Shown: in pieces, positions 36,159 to 49,000 of the stretch
Position numbering within the stretch: position 1 is the stretch's first letter
Layout of the letters: each line of letters starts with the position of its first letter
Source: Gibbula magus
Taxonomy: Eukaryota > Mollusca > Gastropoda > Trochida > Trochidae
Assembly (NCBI GenBank): GCA_936450465.1
Contig: OW388291.1
Span: forward strand, 34,510,656-34,574,655
Direction: 5' to 3'
Length of the DNA stretch: 64,000 nt
The notes under the pieces: generated by a model
What the model saw: only the letters and a program-made list of their open reading frames with translations
Databases searched by the model: none
Told to the model about the DNA's origin: nothing
Program-made: the position numbers and the translations under genes

Positions 36159-37624
36159 GGTGTCTATCAAAGGCCCGGGTATACGTGTTATACGCGACCT
36201 AAGATTATGTCAAATGTGTTCATGTGTAGATGTTTACCAAACATGAGTGGCGCATGTGAACAGACATGCAGTTCTTTTTCAAATCACATATCCCTATCAA
36301 GTGTAGTCAATCTAATAAAGGAATGTTCGCGTTGCCTTCAACAGTTGAAGTTCTATAACAGAGAGTATAAAAGGGCCGTTCAATACATGTGGGATATTCA
36401 TTTACATGAGATACACGTATGATTCAGAAATTCGTTAATATTTTTGTCGACAGTGTAGCACACATACATGTACGCAGTAGACTTGGGGAGACTGGGGTTA
36501 ATTGGCTTAATTGGGGGTATTTTTCAAATGTTAATTCTGCAGGTTTCTCCTTAAAATTATATATTCTCTCAGTTTATGAGCCGGTTAAGGTCCTCAGACT
36601 CGGTCTTGGTGCAAGTAGATATAGACCGCAGGATGGGTCTGGTAGAGCAGATAGACCGCGGACTTACGTCATACATTAATGTGCATCTGAATATCCTTCC
36701 AAAACACCATATGACATATTATTCCGTGTACTTCTCTCTAGTTTAAGATTGTTATTTTTAAAAAGTGATAACTGTTTATATTTGGGTGTGACCTACCTTT
36801 GGGTAATTCGCCTTTATGTTTATTTCTGAATACAGGTTGAAGACATAGTGTATTTTATGACAGATAACCAATAAGTTAAAAATCGAGTTACTAGTATTAA
36901 TGTATCATGTGCTTTGATAATGTTAAGTAGGTTGTTTATGGACAGGAAATCAGTAGGCCAAAGGTTAATAGAAATTGTGATGATATTGCAACAAAAATAA
37001 ACTGCCAGGCAAAAGAAAGTACTCACCTCAATTGGTTTTGATTAATTCAATATTTAAAAGAAATCAGATGCATTTGACTAAGGCTCGATACAATAATACT
37101 TATCTGCAGTAGTTTGAATTAATTAATTGGTGACTGTGGTTAAATTTTAGTTAATATATCTTTGTTTAATGAAGACAGGGGTAAGAAATGAAATTTACAC
37201 CAACATGAACCCTACTATGTTTAAAATGTTGTAAATATGTGCAAGAGTCAGGCACATTTATTAATTTCACATGGAATATGTCCTTTTTGTCAATGAACAG
37301 TATCATCAAACATAACTTTTTTTTAAATTTCAGTTTAAAAAAAAAATACATGTAGAAGTATTCTTTGACTGCGGACTAAATACCTGTACTTTTCAGTTTT
37401 AGATTATGACATCGAAAACTTGAGATATTAATTTGCAACTGAAAATCATACATATGATAAATCAACTGAGGTGAGTACTTTCTTTTGCCTGGCAGTTTAC
37501 ACATGTACAGAATTGTAAAGGAATCAGGAACAGGATACATATCGAATCTAAGATTGGAAACAATCATCATGTTAAAATCATAATCATTACAAAATTGTTT
37601 TCATTATTGAGTTAAAGCCTTTGT
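36159..37624. other. No gene seen
   Basis: AT-rich. GGGTCTGGTAGAGCAGATAG-like text near 36635 is not a tRNA. A pair of similar phrases (about 36820-37030 and, inverted, 37380-37510, sharing TACTCACCTCA and CTGCCAGGCAAAAGAAAGTA) suggests an old inverted duplication. Confidence 0.4.
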
Positions 37625-37890
37625 CCAACTTCCCCGCAAGGCATTACTCGCGTAAGTCTCCATCGCTAATTTAAGCCTTGCCGCGTGTCCTTATGTTTAT
37701 GTGCTAGCGAAGCAGAGCCAATATGCATTGCAGGTGCAGCGCTCCGTTATGTTAACACGGGAAAAATGCTGCAAGGGTGAACGTATCAAATAATGGTAAC
37801 AGGCGCGAGTAGCCTTGCGGATGGAAGTTGCCTCTTCTTCTTACAGAATGTTGGTGCCTGTTTACTAACGGCAATCACGGCAATCAAAGT
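37625..37890. repeat. Fold-back copy of the ATGCTGCAAGG...TTAAATTAGCCAGTGATGG repeat
   Basis: 37625-37735 (minus) and 37750-37870 (plus) carry the same core: ATGCTGCAAGG, a (G)ATGGAGAC-type middle, GCGCGAGT, then GCCTTGCGGA and GAAGTTG. The pair forms an inverted repeat. Related copies: 8936, 12553, 32105, 38985 and 46260/46504. Confidence 0.6.
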
Positions 37891-38659
37891 GCATGCCTTT
37901 AAAGGGATAGAGGGTGTGGTTCTGAGGAAATGATATTTGTGTGAATGTCCCTGTTTGTGCTTTAAATATACTATAGTGCTCATAAAATTAGATTATTTGA
38001 CGTGACCTTTCCCTCAAACTCGCACAATAACTGTAAATCGTGGACTGACATGTTTAAGTTCCTTGTTTACTTGTCGGTTGGTCAGAGGCATCCTGCTCAA
38101 TCGGAATATTTGTAGCCACAAGACAACTGCCACTGATCGTCTTAGCAGCTTTCCCCTGGTATCGCGCTAAAAATAACCAGTCAGTGAAATGACTTAAAAT
38201 CGCGCGATATTGACAGTGCCAGGTTAGAGACCATAACCTTTTAATTCATTAGCAGTCAAGATACATAGTATTACTTATAAATAGCGGTGAATACTCAACC
38301 TCAAGCGATATGAGGTGAAAGATGAACAGAGGATCAAGGGGACTGAACTAACTATGCGGAAACAAATACCAGTATGGAGCAGGATAACGTTGAGGTTACT
38401 TGGGACGAACTGACTTTAGTAACCGCTGTGGGAGGGAATGACGAGCTGTAAGAACATACGAACCTACGGACGAAAACGTCTATCCACAGTATATGACAAA
38501 TATTTACCAATCTCATTAAAATGAGCTTGAGTGTTTACGTCGCCTAAGTCCGTCATCAATAGTTTGAAATCTTCACAGTTGTACATTTGTAATGTTAAGC
38601 TGTAAATACTCTGCACATACGTCTGTAAGTAGATGTACATGAAGATAAGAGCAAACCAG

Positions 38660-38712
38660 CCTGTGACCTTTGACCTGTGATATGTGACCTGTGACCTGTG
38701 ACCTGTGACCTG
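38660..38712. repeat. GTGACCT short tandem repeat
   Basis: About six copies of TGTGACC(TG). Short array, no coding meaning. Confidence 0.8.
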
Positions 38713-38984
38713 AGGCGTTAGCTCAGTTGTGGAAAGTGGCATTACTCTGGAGCCCTGTATTATTATCTGATCATAAAAAATGGTGACAGACAGTGTAATG
38801 TACTTCACGCTCTACTTCAAGTCTATATGGTTTTCTTTGTGTTTGGGAATACTTGTACTTTATGTGAATTTGAAATGAGCTGGTTATATATACTTACCGA
38901 CTGACCCCGAGGTACGTATACACGTGTTCAAGGCCTTCTACTTACCAGACAAGTTCAAGATCACTCGTACTAGCGAGAACCCGC

Positions 38985-39205
38985 TAGCGGTCAAATGGAA
39001 AGGAAATGCTGCAAGGTTTAAATTAGCCAGTGATGGAGACAGGTGCGAGTTATGCCTTGCGGAACAAAATTTCCTTTTGTTTTTAAGTTTTTCACGGCAA
39101 TCGAAGTGTCCCAGACACGTAGAGACATTCTGCTCCATCGGGGTATTTATCTCCGCGAGGCTACTTCGATCCCCTGATTTTCTAAACAGCTTTCACCTTT
39201 GTGAT
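38985..39205 (+). repeat. Dispersed repeat, best single copy of the ATGCTGCAAGG family
   Basis: AAATGCTGCAAGGTTTAAAT, TAGCCAGTGATGGAGAC and GCGAGTTATGCCTTGCGGA, then CGGCAATCGAAGTG and CTGCTCCATCGGGGTATTTA. The last section also matches 38080-38150, so the full unit is at least 220 bp. The frames over it are repeat translations. Confidence 0.6.
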
Positions 39206-39230
39206 GTTTTTTATTTACCTTTAAATACAC

Positions 39231-42200
39231 AATGGTAAGGGACCTGTATCTTATCAGGAAAATAGCATTACTTGGGTAAACCATGAGCAAAAGGGTCGTG
39301 TAAAAATCTCAGATCAAGGGCGTTTGCAATGCTCTACTTCCTATCTACAGAGGACAAAAGCTTTTTCATGTCATGTTTTATTTTTTGTGTGTGGAGAAAC
39401 TGGGTCAATGAACTTGATACGAGCTAGTAATATTGACCGACTGATACCGAACTACACATGTTCTGGACTTTTTCAAGGTCCATCCATTGTGTTGTTGGGG
39501 GTCACATATTCCAAACATTATAAATGGTGTTACTTTATCGAGAAGTAGGTCAGGGAAAACCCTAACACGTGAAGGCTGATATCCCAGAATGCACTGCAAT
39601 GTCTTTACTCGCGCGTATACATCGTGAATATCTTGGATATTTTGCATTACGTGAAATGAAAACACGCTATATTGTACCACTTTTGCAACTTTTTGATAAC
39701 TAAAGACAGATAGATATTCATGATATGATAGAGTATTAACATAGTAACGCATAACATGTAATAAAACTAATAAACACTTTGCTGTTATGCTGTAGCAACG
39801 TTCTCCCGACTCGCAGCGCCGATGAATGGCTTCAGTTCTCATTGTTTTATTTTTCAACAAATGTGGGCTTGTGTTTATCAAGTTGTGAAATATAAAGTCA
39901 TCAAAAAGTTACCTTCATTAGTATCTTTCAATTTCACTGTGTTTCAATCATGTAGTAATAACATATATGTGTAAAAAGGAATATCCTCCCGAATTTCGTT
40001 TCCACAAAAAAAATAGCCCGATAGAACCCTCCTTTTAAACCTTTTGCACTAAATTCGAGACAATGCGTATCGCCACGGACTGCTGTAATTGAAGTCCGTG
40101 GTATCACATATCTAGTTTTTATCAATTATTAATTTATAACCAATCAAATTTTACAGATTAAAATTAGTATAATGATATTTATGGTTTCATTCTGAGATTA
40201 TTCATTATTTTTTTCCTTACATGAAATGAGAAAAACGCTGCTATATAGTATTATGTCTCAACTTCATAGTGTTTTATTCCCGTATTAACAACAGGAATTA
40301 GATATAATTAGATATAACACATTTTGTTAATTCCTTACATTCCACCTGATGAAGAAGTGAGTATATACTCTGAGACATCGCGTATTTTCAAAATTAATTA
40401 AAGAAGTTATTATCCAGAAAATCTTCCTGTTCTTACAAACCACCTGGTGACCATGCGAACTGTACACAATTGTCAACCATTATGTGTCTTTCAGTTACAC
40501 CTATATGTGAACAGGATACAGAGCACAGGCTGACCACATTATTTCATTTCATTATGATATTTCCCATATTGAATATTTAAAATAGAAGTTTTCAACCAGA
40601 TTTCAATAGATCACCAATAACTTGAAACATTGACAAAGTAGCAAACTGTATACTCCATTTTACACACATATCTTAATCAATACTCATAAATTTCCATTTT
40701 GATTTGACGTTTATCATGTTGTCTTTTTAAACTGTTTGCACTTTATTCGAGACAAAAACCTAATATATGTCATACTGAATTGATAGCAAGTAAATTTTAA
40801 TTTGAAATTAAGCGAATGCGTAACAATGAAGTGGAATTGATTATTTGTATGTTCAGAATCACCGTGCATGTGGCGATCTTTCAATATTTATACAAGAGAG
40901 AGCAGACGTGCATCAGTCCGTGTGAAATAATTATTTACGGTTGAGAAGTTGCCTCAATAAGTTTTGCAATGAGTTTTCTCCTGACCTATTATTAGCTACA
41001 TATTTGCCCTTGTACATTTTGCTGTTCTTTGTTACATGTTATTCAACATCATGACAGCGATTCTATTAACTCAGGAGCTAATGTCATATGATGTCGTCTG
41101 TAAACTTGCACATTTCATCTTCTCCTCCAGAACTGTAGGCAACTTTTGCTTGTATTCCAATCCCGATTTTCATTTTCATGGAAATAAAAATATGTTGAAA
41201 CCAAATATAAGGGAGTGACAAGGGCTAAATGTCAAAGTAGTGTATCGCTTTAAGGACAATGGTGAAATATTCAATGTAATGATCATATTGTTCTGATGAA
41301 CAGCAGTCAAGCGAGCCCAAAGTCATGTCTGTAAATCCATCATTAAGGAAAATAGAGCAATACTATAAATACTATCCAATGATATATTTAGCCACTGTTT
41401 ATTTGAGTACCTGATGTGTGAAGACCAAAGCTGACCTATGTGTAATGCCTGAGTTACACCGTTCTACTCAATCCAAAAATGTTTGTAAAACGATCTCGAA
41501 CGTGACAGAAACGGGAAACTTTCAAACGATCCAGTAGTTTACAGTCAGTTCTCGGGAAGCCCATCTAGTCTTTACCCCGTCCAGTTGGTACCACGTTTAG
41601 ATGGGATAGTATTGCTCGTTTACTACGTTTATTATTTTATTATTGTGTCACCAGGGTTGTACAAGGCATATATTGAGAACAAGAATTATACATTAAAAGT
41701 GCACACCTGCCGGCCGCTAGGGCCTACGAGACACATACAGTCAATTAAAATACACAAGAAAGTAATTACATATTAACAATTATAGGTTAAATTATGACAG
41801 TGGTATTAATATACAACTAGTGTGTGCTGAGGTATTTTCGCCGCTTAAACATTCGCAGTACGGCTAATGACTTAGAGACATTGTTTGACATAATGTGGTT
41901 AAATTGGTCTACAGTTGATGACTGTGAGAAAGAGGGATAAATGTGCAAGAAGAATCATTCATGTTGACATTTTAGGTTATTATTATTGAAAACTGTTGTC
42001 GACACATGCTCAAATGGCAGATGCACGGGAAGCAGAATGAATAGTATTAGTTTAATCCCTTTGATGTCTGTAAATGTGATTTCAAGCGATTAAAATAGTG
42101 GGTAATATGAAAAGTTGGAATTCGAAGTATATAAAGGTTTCAGATTTTTAGTTTCAATTATATATTTGGATGAATCGAATAATAAATATAGGCCTATTAT

Positions 42201-43399
42201 CAATAAACTATCAGTAAGTATTTTTATATAATAATATGCATATTATCAGTAGAATGTAGGGTGAGATGAGTTGTGGTCATGGTGAAAATTGTTTGAACTA
42301 CTTCAATTGATTGAATTCAAATAAGAAAGCAGGTTGATACATGTAGTGTTGTTTGTGTTTGTTTAATGATTTGAAAAGTCTAAACTTACTACTTACTTAT
42401 TTAAACCGTTGGGGAAAACAATTCACTGAACGCATGAATGCTCAATCACATAATTGTAGTTGCAATTGAGAAGTATTTAATTCTGCGCTTGTGCTATTTC
42501 TAAGAATGATGGACTGGAGAACGTTTTCTCACTGGCATTTGTTGGGAAAGTTCGTTGCATGCCACACTAATGTCCCGGCATTCGGTAAACATTATAGTTT
42601 TGAAAGAGCTAAGTCTTCCTTTTCATGTTATGCTTTCAGCACACGTAGCACTAAAGTACTGTCCAAAATTCTAGACAATTTTTTATCGATATCAAATAAG
42701 TCTAATCAATATATCGAAATAAAGAAACATATGTCAACTCGTCCAACATCTAACTTATCGAGTCTGTCGTGAATTGCACTGTAATATCACAAGAAACGTC
42801 TATACACAGTTAAAAATACTAAAATTCAACTACTTACTTCTTAATCTTAGTGTCAGAGACAATACTTTCAGTAGGATCGGCAACAATTCAGTTGATGTAA
42901 TTGTATTGTTTCCAAACTAATTAATTTTATTGATATATTCAAAATGTGTGTTAATGATTTTGTAGATATCACTATTTGTAAGAGGTTTTAATGCATTCTA
43001 TCAATGGTATATGTTTCAATGCATAACATTTTATCATTCATTTTCTGCAATTGTAGCCTACTTGTTTAAATTAATTTACTTATAAATAGCTTGTGTTCCA
43101 TTCTTGCAAGGAATTGCATTTGCGTATTCAAATAAATCCCTATCGATAAAGCAAGATGGAAGATATTGTACTCATAACTTCAAATTTAAATTTCGCTGAG
43201 TTCAAACACGTGATACACAAATAGATTAATAAGTGCAAAGAACACAACAGACCATTTCAGAACTAATTAATAGGGCGCAGCGCAACGCAGCGTATTGTTA
43301 TAGCTTGTACTTTCAAAAATAACGAACCCAGTTTGGAATCACCCTTCACGTGTTAGGAATTGCCCCGACCCTCGAGAAGTACCGACTGTTACCGAAAAC
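39231..43399. other. No gene seen
   Basis: 4.2 kb, AT-rich. 40315-40382 repeats the ATTTTGTTA-TTCCTTACATTCCACC-CTGATGAAG motif seen at 20222-20278. No coding frame is convincing, and no tRNA or rRNA was found. Confidence 0.4.
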
Positions 43400-44945
43400 T
43401 ACCATTTTGATGATAGTCGACTTAGTATATTGACGATATGAAGGTAAAAGTACTGATTTTTGATCGAAAACCGGACAATGCACCACGTGCGCGCCATTGA
43501 GTCAAACGTAATTTTGGAATCTTATTTAAAACAGACAAAACAAGAGAATTAGTGAGCACAGCTCACTCATGATACCCCCGCTTTTACATTAACATTGGTC
43601 AAAGAGAAATGTTTGAAAATAGCAAAAGGGTATCAATGTTTAAACTGTTGTATGAAAAGACCATAACATATATTATTAAAGCAGAGTAAGTATTACACCT
43701 CAAAGCATGTTTTAGAAGTAAAAGTCAAAGTGGTTTCGTAACATTTGAACAACTAGAAGAGCGTTTGCGGGACACCGCAAAAGCAGAGCAGCTCCGAAAC
43801 TTTGGGTCTCGCCTTTCCCTGTTCCGCCTTCTCCTCAGCATAAATAAAATGGGATTTTTTTTTAATCATCACTGGGGTCACTTTTCACAAGTTTGTTCTT
43901 AAAACCTATTTCTGATTTCAAAATTGGATCAAAGGATTAACATGGCCTAAACCAATATCTAATGACCTTTACCTTGACCTTAGACCTTCAAGGTCACACC
44001 ATCACTGATTACTTTTCATTGTGTATAACAATCATGCAATGACTCAAAGTGTTCATTGTTAACATAAGGCATATTCACAATAGCATGCTTAAGTTGTGAC
44101 CTTGCTGTGACCTTGACCTTTGACAGATTTTAGCGAAAACTTTTTCAAATCTTGGTCTATCTCCATAGTTGATATATACCAAATAAGAGCCTGACAGCAC
44201 AAAAACGTTTGAAGTTATCATGTTTACAAGGATTATTGTAGTAATTAAAGCACTCATGACCTTGACCTTTGAGTTGAATGTGAACATGTCAAAATCATTT
44301 ACCAGATTTATAAGAAAGAAGCTATGTATATGAGGTGTTAATACCTTCTTGGAAACAAGTAGTATTTGAGTTATGAGCGGAACCAAAAGTGTGACCATAG
44401 ACGCGCACACAAAGACGCTTAAAAGTGGAAAATCTGAAAAAATAATCATGGAATCTGAGGGAAACATAGAAAAGGCACATCTAGGGACCATAAAGTGTAC
44501 ATGTATAAAGTTTCATAACAATTGAACAAGTAGTATTTGAGTTATGAGCGGAACCAAAAGTGTTCCGGACGGACGGACGGACGCGCTGAGCGCTATATAC
44601 CCCCGACTACTTCGTAGCGGGGGTATAATAACAAATTTTGGTTCATAATGTTGAAAGGGTCATATAACTACTGTACATGTAAATGGGACGTGCAGTTTCA
44701 GTTTCTGCGCATGTAAAATGATGTTATTCGATTTTAATTGGGAACTAGTAATTATGATATATTAGACGATTGGGGAAGAATATGCAAGCTGAGTGAATTT
44801 GTTTGTATTTTAAACATTACATATGGTGAGTTGGAGCGTATTAAAGCCCAATATTTTTTTTTATGAAACACAATGTCAATGGATACACCTTTAACGTCAG
44901 GTCTATTATCCGGTTTTCGATCAAGACCACGACTTTGAATGGTTG
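43400..44945. mobile_element. Inverted-repeat element with a nested GACCTTGACCTT-type repeat
   Basis: Near the outer ends, TTGATCGAAAACCGGACAAT (43459) is answered by the complement of 44900-44925 (TATCCGGTTTTCGATCAAGA). Nested at about 43550-44640 is a repeat starting GAGCACAGCTCACTCATGAT + ACCCCCGC and ending GCGGGGGTATAATAA, with GACCTTGACCTT tracts and a GGAC tetranucleotide run (44564-44581). The flanking part (44650-44900) recurs at 48800-49000 and 61060-61400. The 138-codon minus-strand frame is inside the nested repeat and is not a gene. Confidence 0.6.
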
Positions 44946-45242
44946 TTTTTCGTTATATTGAACTGATTGAATAACACAAATTATAACATTGGACATATAT
45001 GTGACCTCACCGACATGATTATGTCCCTTTAATTACATAAAACATAAAATGTGTCTTAGACCTTTCGGTCAACTAAATATCGTACATAATTCCGGGCGTC
45101 GGTGTGCAAAACCCCCGTTCACATGAACATGTAATGTTAAGATATATCACTAAGGTACCTTAGCGCAAATATCAGGTTTAGGGACTCAGAACTACATAGG
45201 TCTACATACATTGCTTCACTATGCAAGTGTGGTGCATCTGCC

Positions 45243-45618
45243 GTTGATCCATCCTCGGTTATCATGGTTTTATATATGCTCCGTCACTCTCCACTACATC
45301 ACCCATGGGAAACCTTTTCAGGAGAATCTGTACTCAAATTACCCGCCCTTAGCCGGCGTGACGAAGTCAGTAACCAAAGAAAATGCTCAATAGGATTAGA
45401 CGGAAATGGTCAAGGGAGATAACCGGTGACGGACACAATGACATCGCTTGCTTTGAAACGATGTGATATGAATTGTCATTTGAGTTTGATTGGCTCACGC
45501 CGGCCAAGGGCGAGTAATTTGAGTACAGATTCTCCTGATAAGGTTTCCCATGGGTGATATAGTGGAGAGTAACGGAGCATATATAAAGCCATGGGTAACC
45601 GAGGATGCCGTTGATCAA
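45243..45618. mobile_element. Fold-back element with about 120-bp arms
   Basis: Left arm 45247-45363 (ATCCTCGGTTATCATGG, GGAGAATCTGTACTCAAATT, AGCCGGCGTGA) is repeated inverted at 45497-45613 with about 90% identity. The middle 130 bp is unique. Both arms produce similar frames on opposite strands, as expected of a palindrome. Confidence 0.8.
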
Positions 45619-45620
45619 AA

Positions 45621-48145
45621 CAGACTTTGCACTTGGGTAACGCTGATGTCACCCTTCGACCCTCAGCACTGTACCAAGGTTACCCAGGACTTCATTGATC
45701 CGTAGCCTGGTATCGCAAGGTCATCTTCACGGTTGTTGAGATACATTGTACATGGGTTATACAACACATTCCCTAAGTACCTTCACTCCGAGGGCAGTGA
45801 AGCGAATAAAACATAGATTCTAACATTATGGGTGATGGTTAGTAAAAAGTAGGCCACAAAGAAGACGAAGACAGTTTTATTATTCTCCCCTCGTAAGCAT
45901 CCTTGATTGCAATTCACTTCTTACTTGGTTGCTAGTTACCTTGTATAGAGGTTGTAAACTTAATTTTAATGTTATTCTTTGAATTCTATGAATAATCCAA
46001 TCTCTCATGTTCTTCAAACCAGTATAAAGGGACTTATTTCCCGAGTTTCTTGCTCACGCGCAAGGGTCAATAATTGATCCAAGGCGCAGGTCTGTTTCTT
46101 GTTCTTTAATAATCACACGTCGGTCTGCAAGAATTCGTCCTTCCAGTCTTTACTGAATCTTCATCAATGGGTGTTGAGGGACGTCAATACCTGGGGTCAT
46201 CAACCAAACTCTTCCTGTTAGACTTGGAAACATCAGTCTATCCCATAAAAGCACTACGCAAAACAAAACTCTTGCCAGTCTTTATTAGTGGCTGATGTAA
46301 GCCTTACAGTAATTTCCTCACTTTTTCATGCAATGACAGTGGAGCGCTTCACCTGAAATGCGTAAATGGCTCCGATTTGCTATATAAATATTTCAATATA
46401 AATATTTTAAGATGTTTAGTGTTGTGCAAATAGAACGTCGACGTCGTCTCGGGCCAATACAACGGACCTCGGACCTGTAACTGGGCCAATACGGAAATAC
46501 TTACTTAATAACATTATAGTATTGGAGACTGGCAAGAGTTATGCCTTGCGTAGGGAAGTTGCATAAGAGTGTAATATGAAGGACAATCACCCCGTAACCT
46601 TCAACATGCGTTCATGTACCTGTACCGACACGCTTCCTGCATGGGTAACAACTTGGCACAAGATATGTTGTTCATTTATTACCGTAGATATACTGATCCA
46701 GATGCTTCTGGGTCACACAAGTTGATCATAAAGAATGAAATAACTAAAGGTGTTCCAAATACTTATCTATTAAAACAAATTCTGATTTCTATAACTTATG
46801 TAGACCTAGAATGTTTGACCAGCCCTAATATCACTTTTAAGAACTATATTTCATAATGTGTTTCTTCACTGGCTTATAGACGGTTTAAACGTGTAAGTTT
46901 AACTGATAGAAATGCCGGAGCTTGCATAAACCTTAAAGTATGAACGTAATCAACTGTCAATATCGTGTTTATGAGATTAGAATACTGGTCACATGACCTT
47001 CTTATGATTACATCAGCAGAGAGCATATCGTTTAAATTTCAAAGTCTGCATTTATTACAACATAAACCATTTTTACGTCATTCTAGTTCATCTACGGCAT
47101 CTTTTCCACTCAAAATTACTTATACTACATACATGTGATATGCTTGTGACGTCATTCATATAAAAAAGATTTTTATTACTGGATTTTCTCTTGGGAAAAG
47201 AAACAAATCAAGCATCTTTTAAATCCACATGTATATTTTCTTTTGCCAGACAGTAAGACATGCATGCATAGTTAATCGCAAGTTAATTGCTTTACAGTCA
47301 TAATCTACAATTATCTTTCCTCCGATGTTAGTACAGCAATATTTCCTCTGTAAAGTTGTAATTAATAACGGAGGTCTGCAACTTAAACTGACATCTTGAC
47401 TGACATATGTATTGTACATTTCATCTAATGGCCGGAAACCACGTCCCTCTCAGCTCAAAAACAACACTAAACTATTCTTCTTAGTTAAAAAAACCATTAG
47501 ATTTATATGCTACATATACTGCACAATTAGAATGATATTAATTTAAGTTGCAAGAAACGAAGGTCGTATAAAAAGAAGACAGTGTAGTGCATTTAAACTC
47601 AAACTTGCCGTGATTTAAACGATATATCAGTGACGTAACAGAGTTTTATTCTTAAGGAAGTAAAGAACGCAGAGTTAAAAAGAATTGTACAATGCAAACA
47701 TCACATAAAAAGTGAACATACGTACTATTGTATGACAGTGTCCACTAAGGCTAAATTTTTAAAATGAGATGTTTCTCGGGTATCGACACATCCTTTTATT
47801 TGTGCGCTTGGCAGCTTTTTATTGTCATTTAAAAACTAAATTAACAATTTGCCGCTTAACTTTTGCTTAAATCTAGCAAAATCAAGCAAAATCTAGTTGA
47901 CCACCACATATATTGGTCTGCAGGAAAGGATATGTTTCGGTTTTGTATACTTATACCGTTTCTAAGATATATCCTGATTGGAAAAGTTATTTAAGGATAC
48001 TATGAGCGGATAAACGTACGACAACTGTATTGTTAAAATCACCATTAAAGGGGCAATGAGCTTGTTGTTGGAGTCACGTTATGTCAAACGATATAAATGG
48101 TGTCATTTCATCGAGAAGTACTGATTGCTGATGAACATTATCAAT
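45621..48145. other. No gene seen
   Basis: Contains an inverted pair of GACTGGCAAGAG (about 46267 and 46510) tied to the 37625 repeat family. The 80-codon frame at 46614 has no recognisable domain and I do not call it. Confidence 0.4.
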
Positions 48146-48685
48146 TTAAAGGCGCTCTAGCACAATTTTTGCATATTATGTTTTCTCAATTTTGCCATTT
48201 ATTATTAAAGTTTATGCACTAAATTGGAACGTTAGAGCGTATCTCATTACGCGATCCGATAAGCCGCATCCATATAAAACGGCTATCCGTACTGGAAGAA
48301 ACTGTGCGACGTATAAAGCGACAGTGGTGTGGAACTCTTCAGTGTGGGAGGTATTTTTGCCTCAAGGGAATTCGAGAGTTCAGACCGCAGGATGGTTAAC
48401 CATTGCATCATGGTGCCATAACTTAAACTCTACTGTGAGGGTTTAGATATCGCTACATCAGTCAAATCACTTGAACTACATTCGAGGGGCCATTTTAATG
48501 TGAACACCTTAAAATTGGCGCTCGAAGGGAAATGGACTCGCATGGCTTAACCGAACCATGTATAGTTGTTTTGGAACTCTTTTTTTTATTGATTTAAGAG
48601 TATTATTCAGCGATTGGTAACATTTATTTAACTTTTCGTGAGATCACTTTATTTCAGTAAGAAAAACGTGCTACGTTGTCTTTCA
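48146..48685. mobile_element. Diverged, enlarged MITE copy
   Basis: Begins TTTAAAGGCGCTCTAGCAC and ends AAAAACGTGCTACGTTGTCTTT. Internal GGCCATTTTAATGTGAACAC and GGCTTAACCGAACCATG place it in the same family, but it is about 540 bp and carries an extra segment (about 48225-48480). Confidence 0.55.
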
Positions 48686-48799
48686 TCGAAGTTCATTCGT
48701 TAAAGTAACACTATAAAGGTGAAAGTCTCGACAATGGCGTGCTAATATATAATACATAAAAATGGAAACCTATATCAGACAAAAAGACAGATGTGGGTT

Positions 48800-49000
48800 G
48801 GTTATGTTTAATAGGTCATATAACTACTCTACATACATACAGGACGTGTAAATTTCGCTTTCTGCACATGTAAAAGGTAATTATGTTGATTTTTATTGGA
48901 CGCAAATAATCATCATTTATAGGGTATGAATATGCAAGCCAAGTAAACCTATTTGAGCTTTAACCAGCACATGTGGTCTTTCGGCACGTATGAAAACCAA
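48800..49000 (+). repeat. Copy of the 44650-44850 dispersed repeat
   Basis: GGTCATATAACTACTCTACAT, TTTCTGCACATGTAAAA and GAATATGCAAGCCAAGT match 44660-44790 in the same order and orientation. Confidence 0.6.

Noticed and set aside
44075..44491. 138-aa hydrophobic minus-strand frame, membrane-protein-like
   Set aside because: It lies within a dispersed GACCTTGACCTT repeat; hydrophobicity comes from T-rich repeat sequence.
46614..46856. 80-aa plus-strand frame (MGNNLAQDMLFIYYRRYTDP...)
   Set aside because: No recognisable domain, no splice partners and no related copy in the window; chance cannot be excluded.
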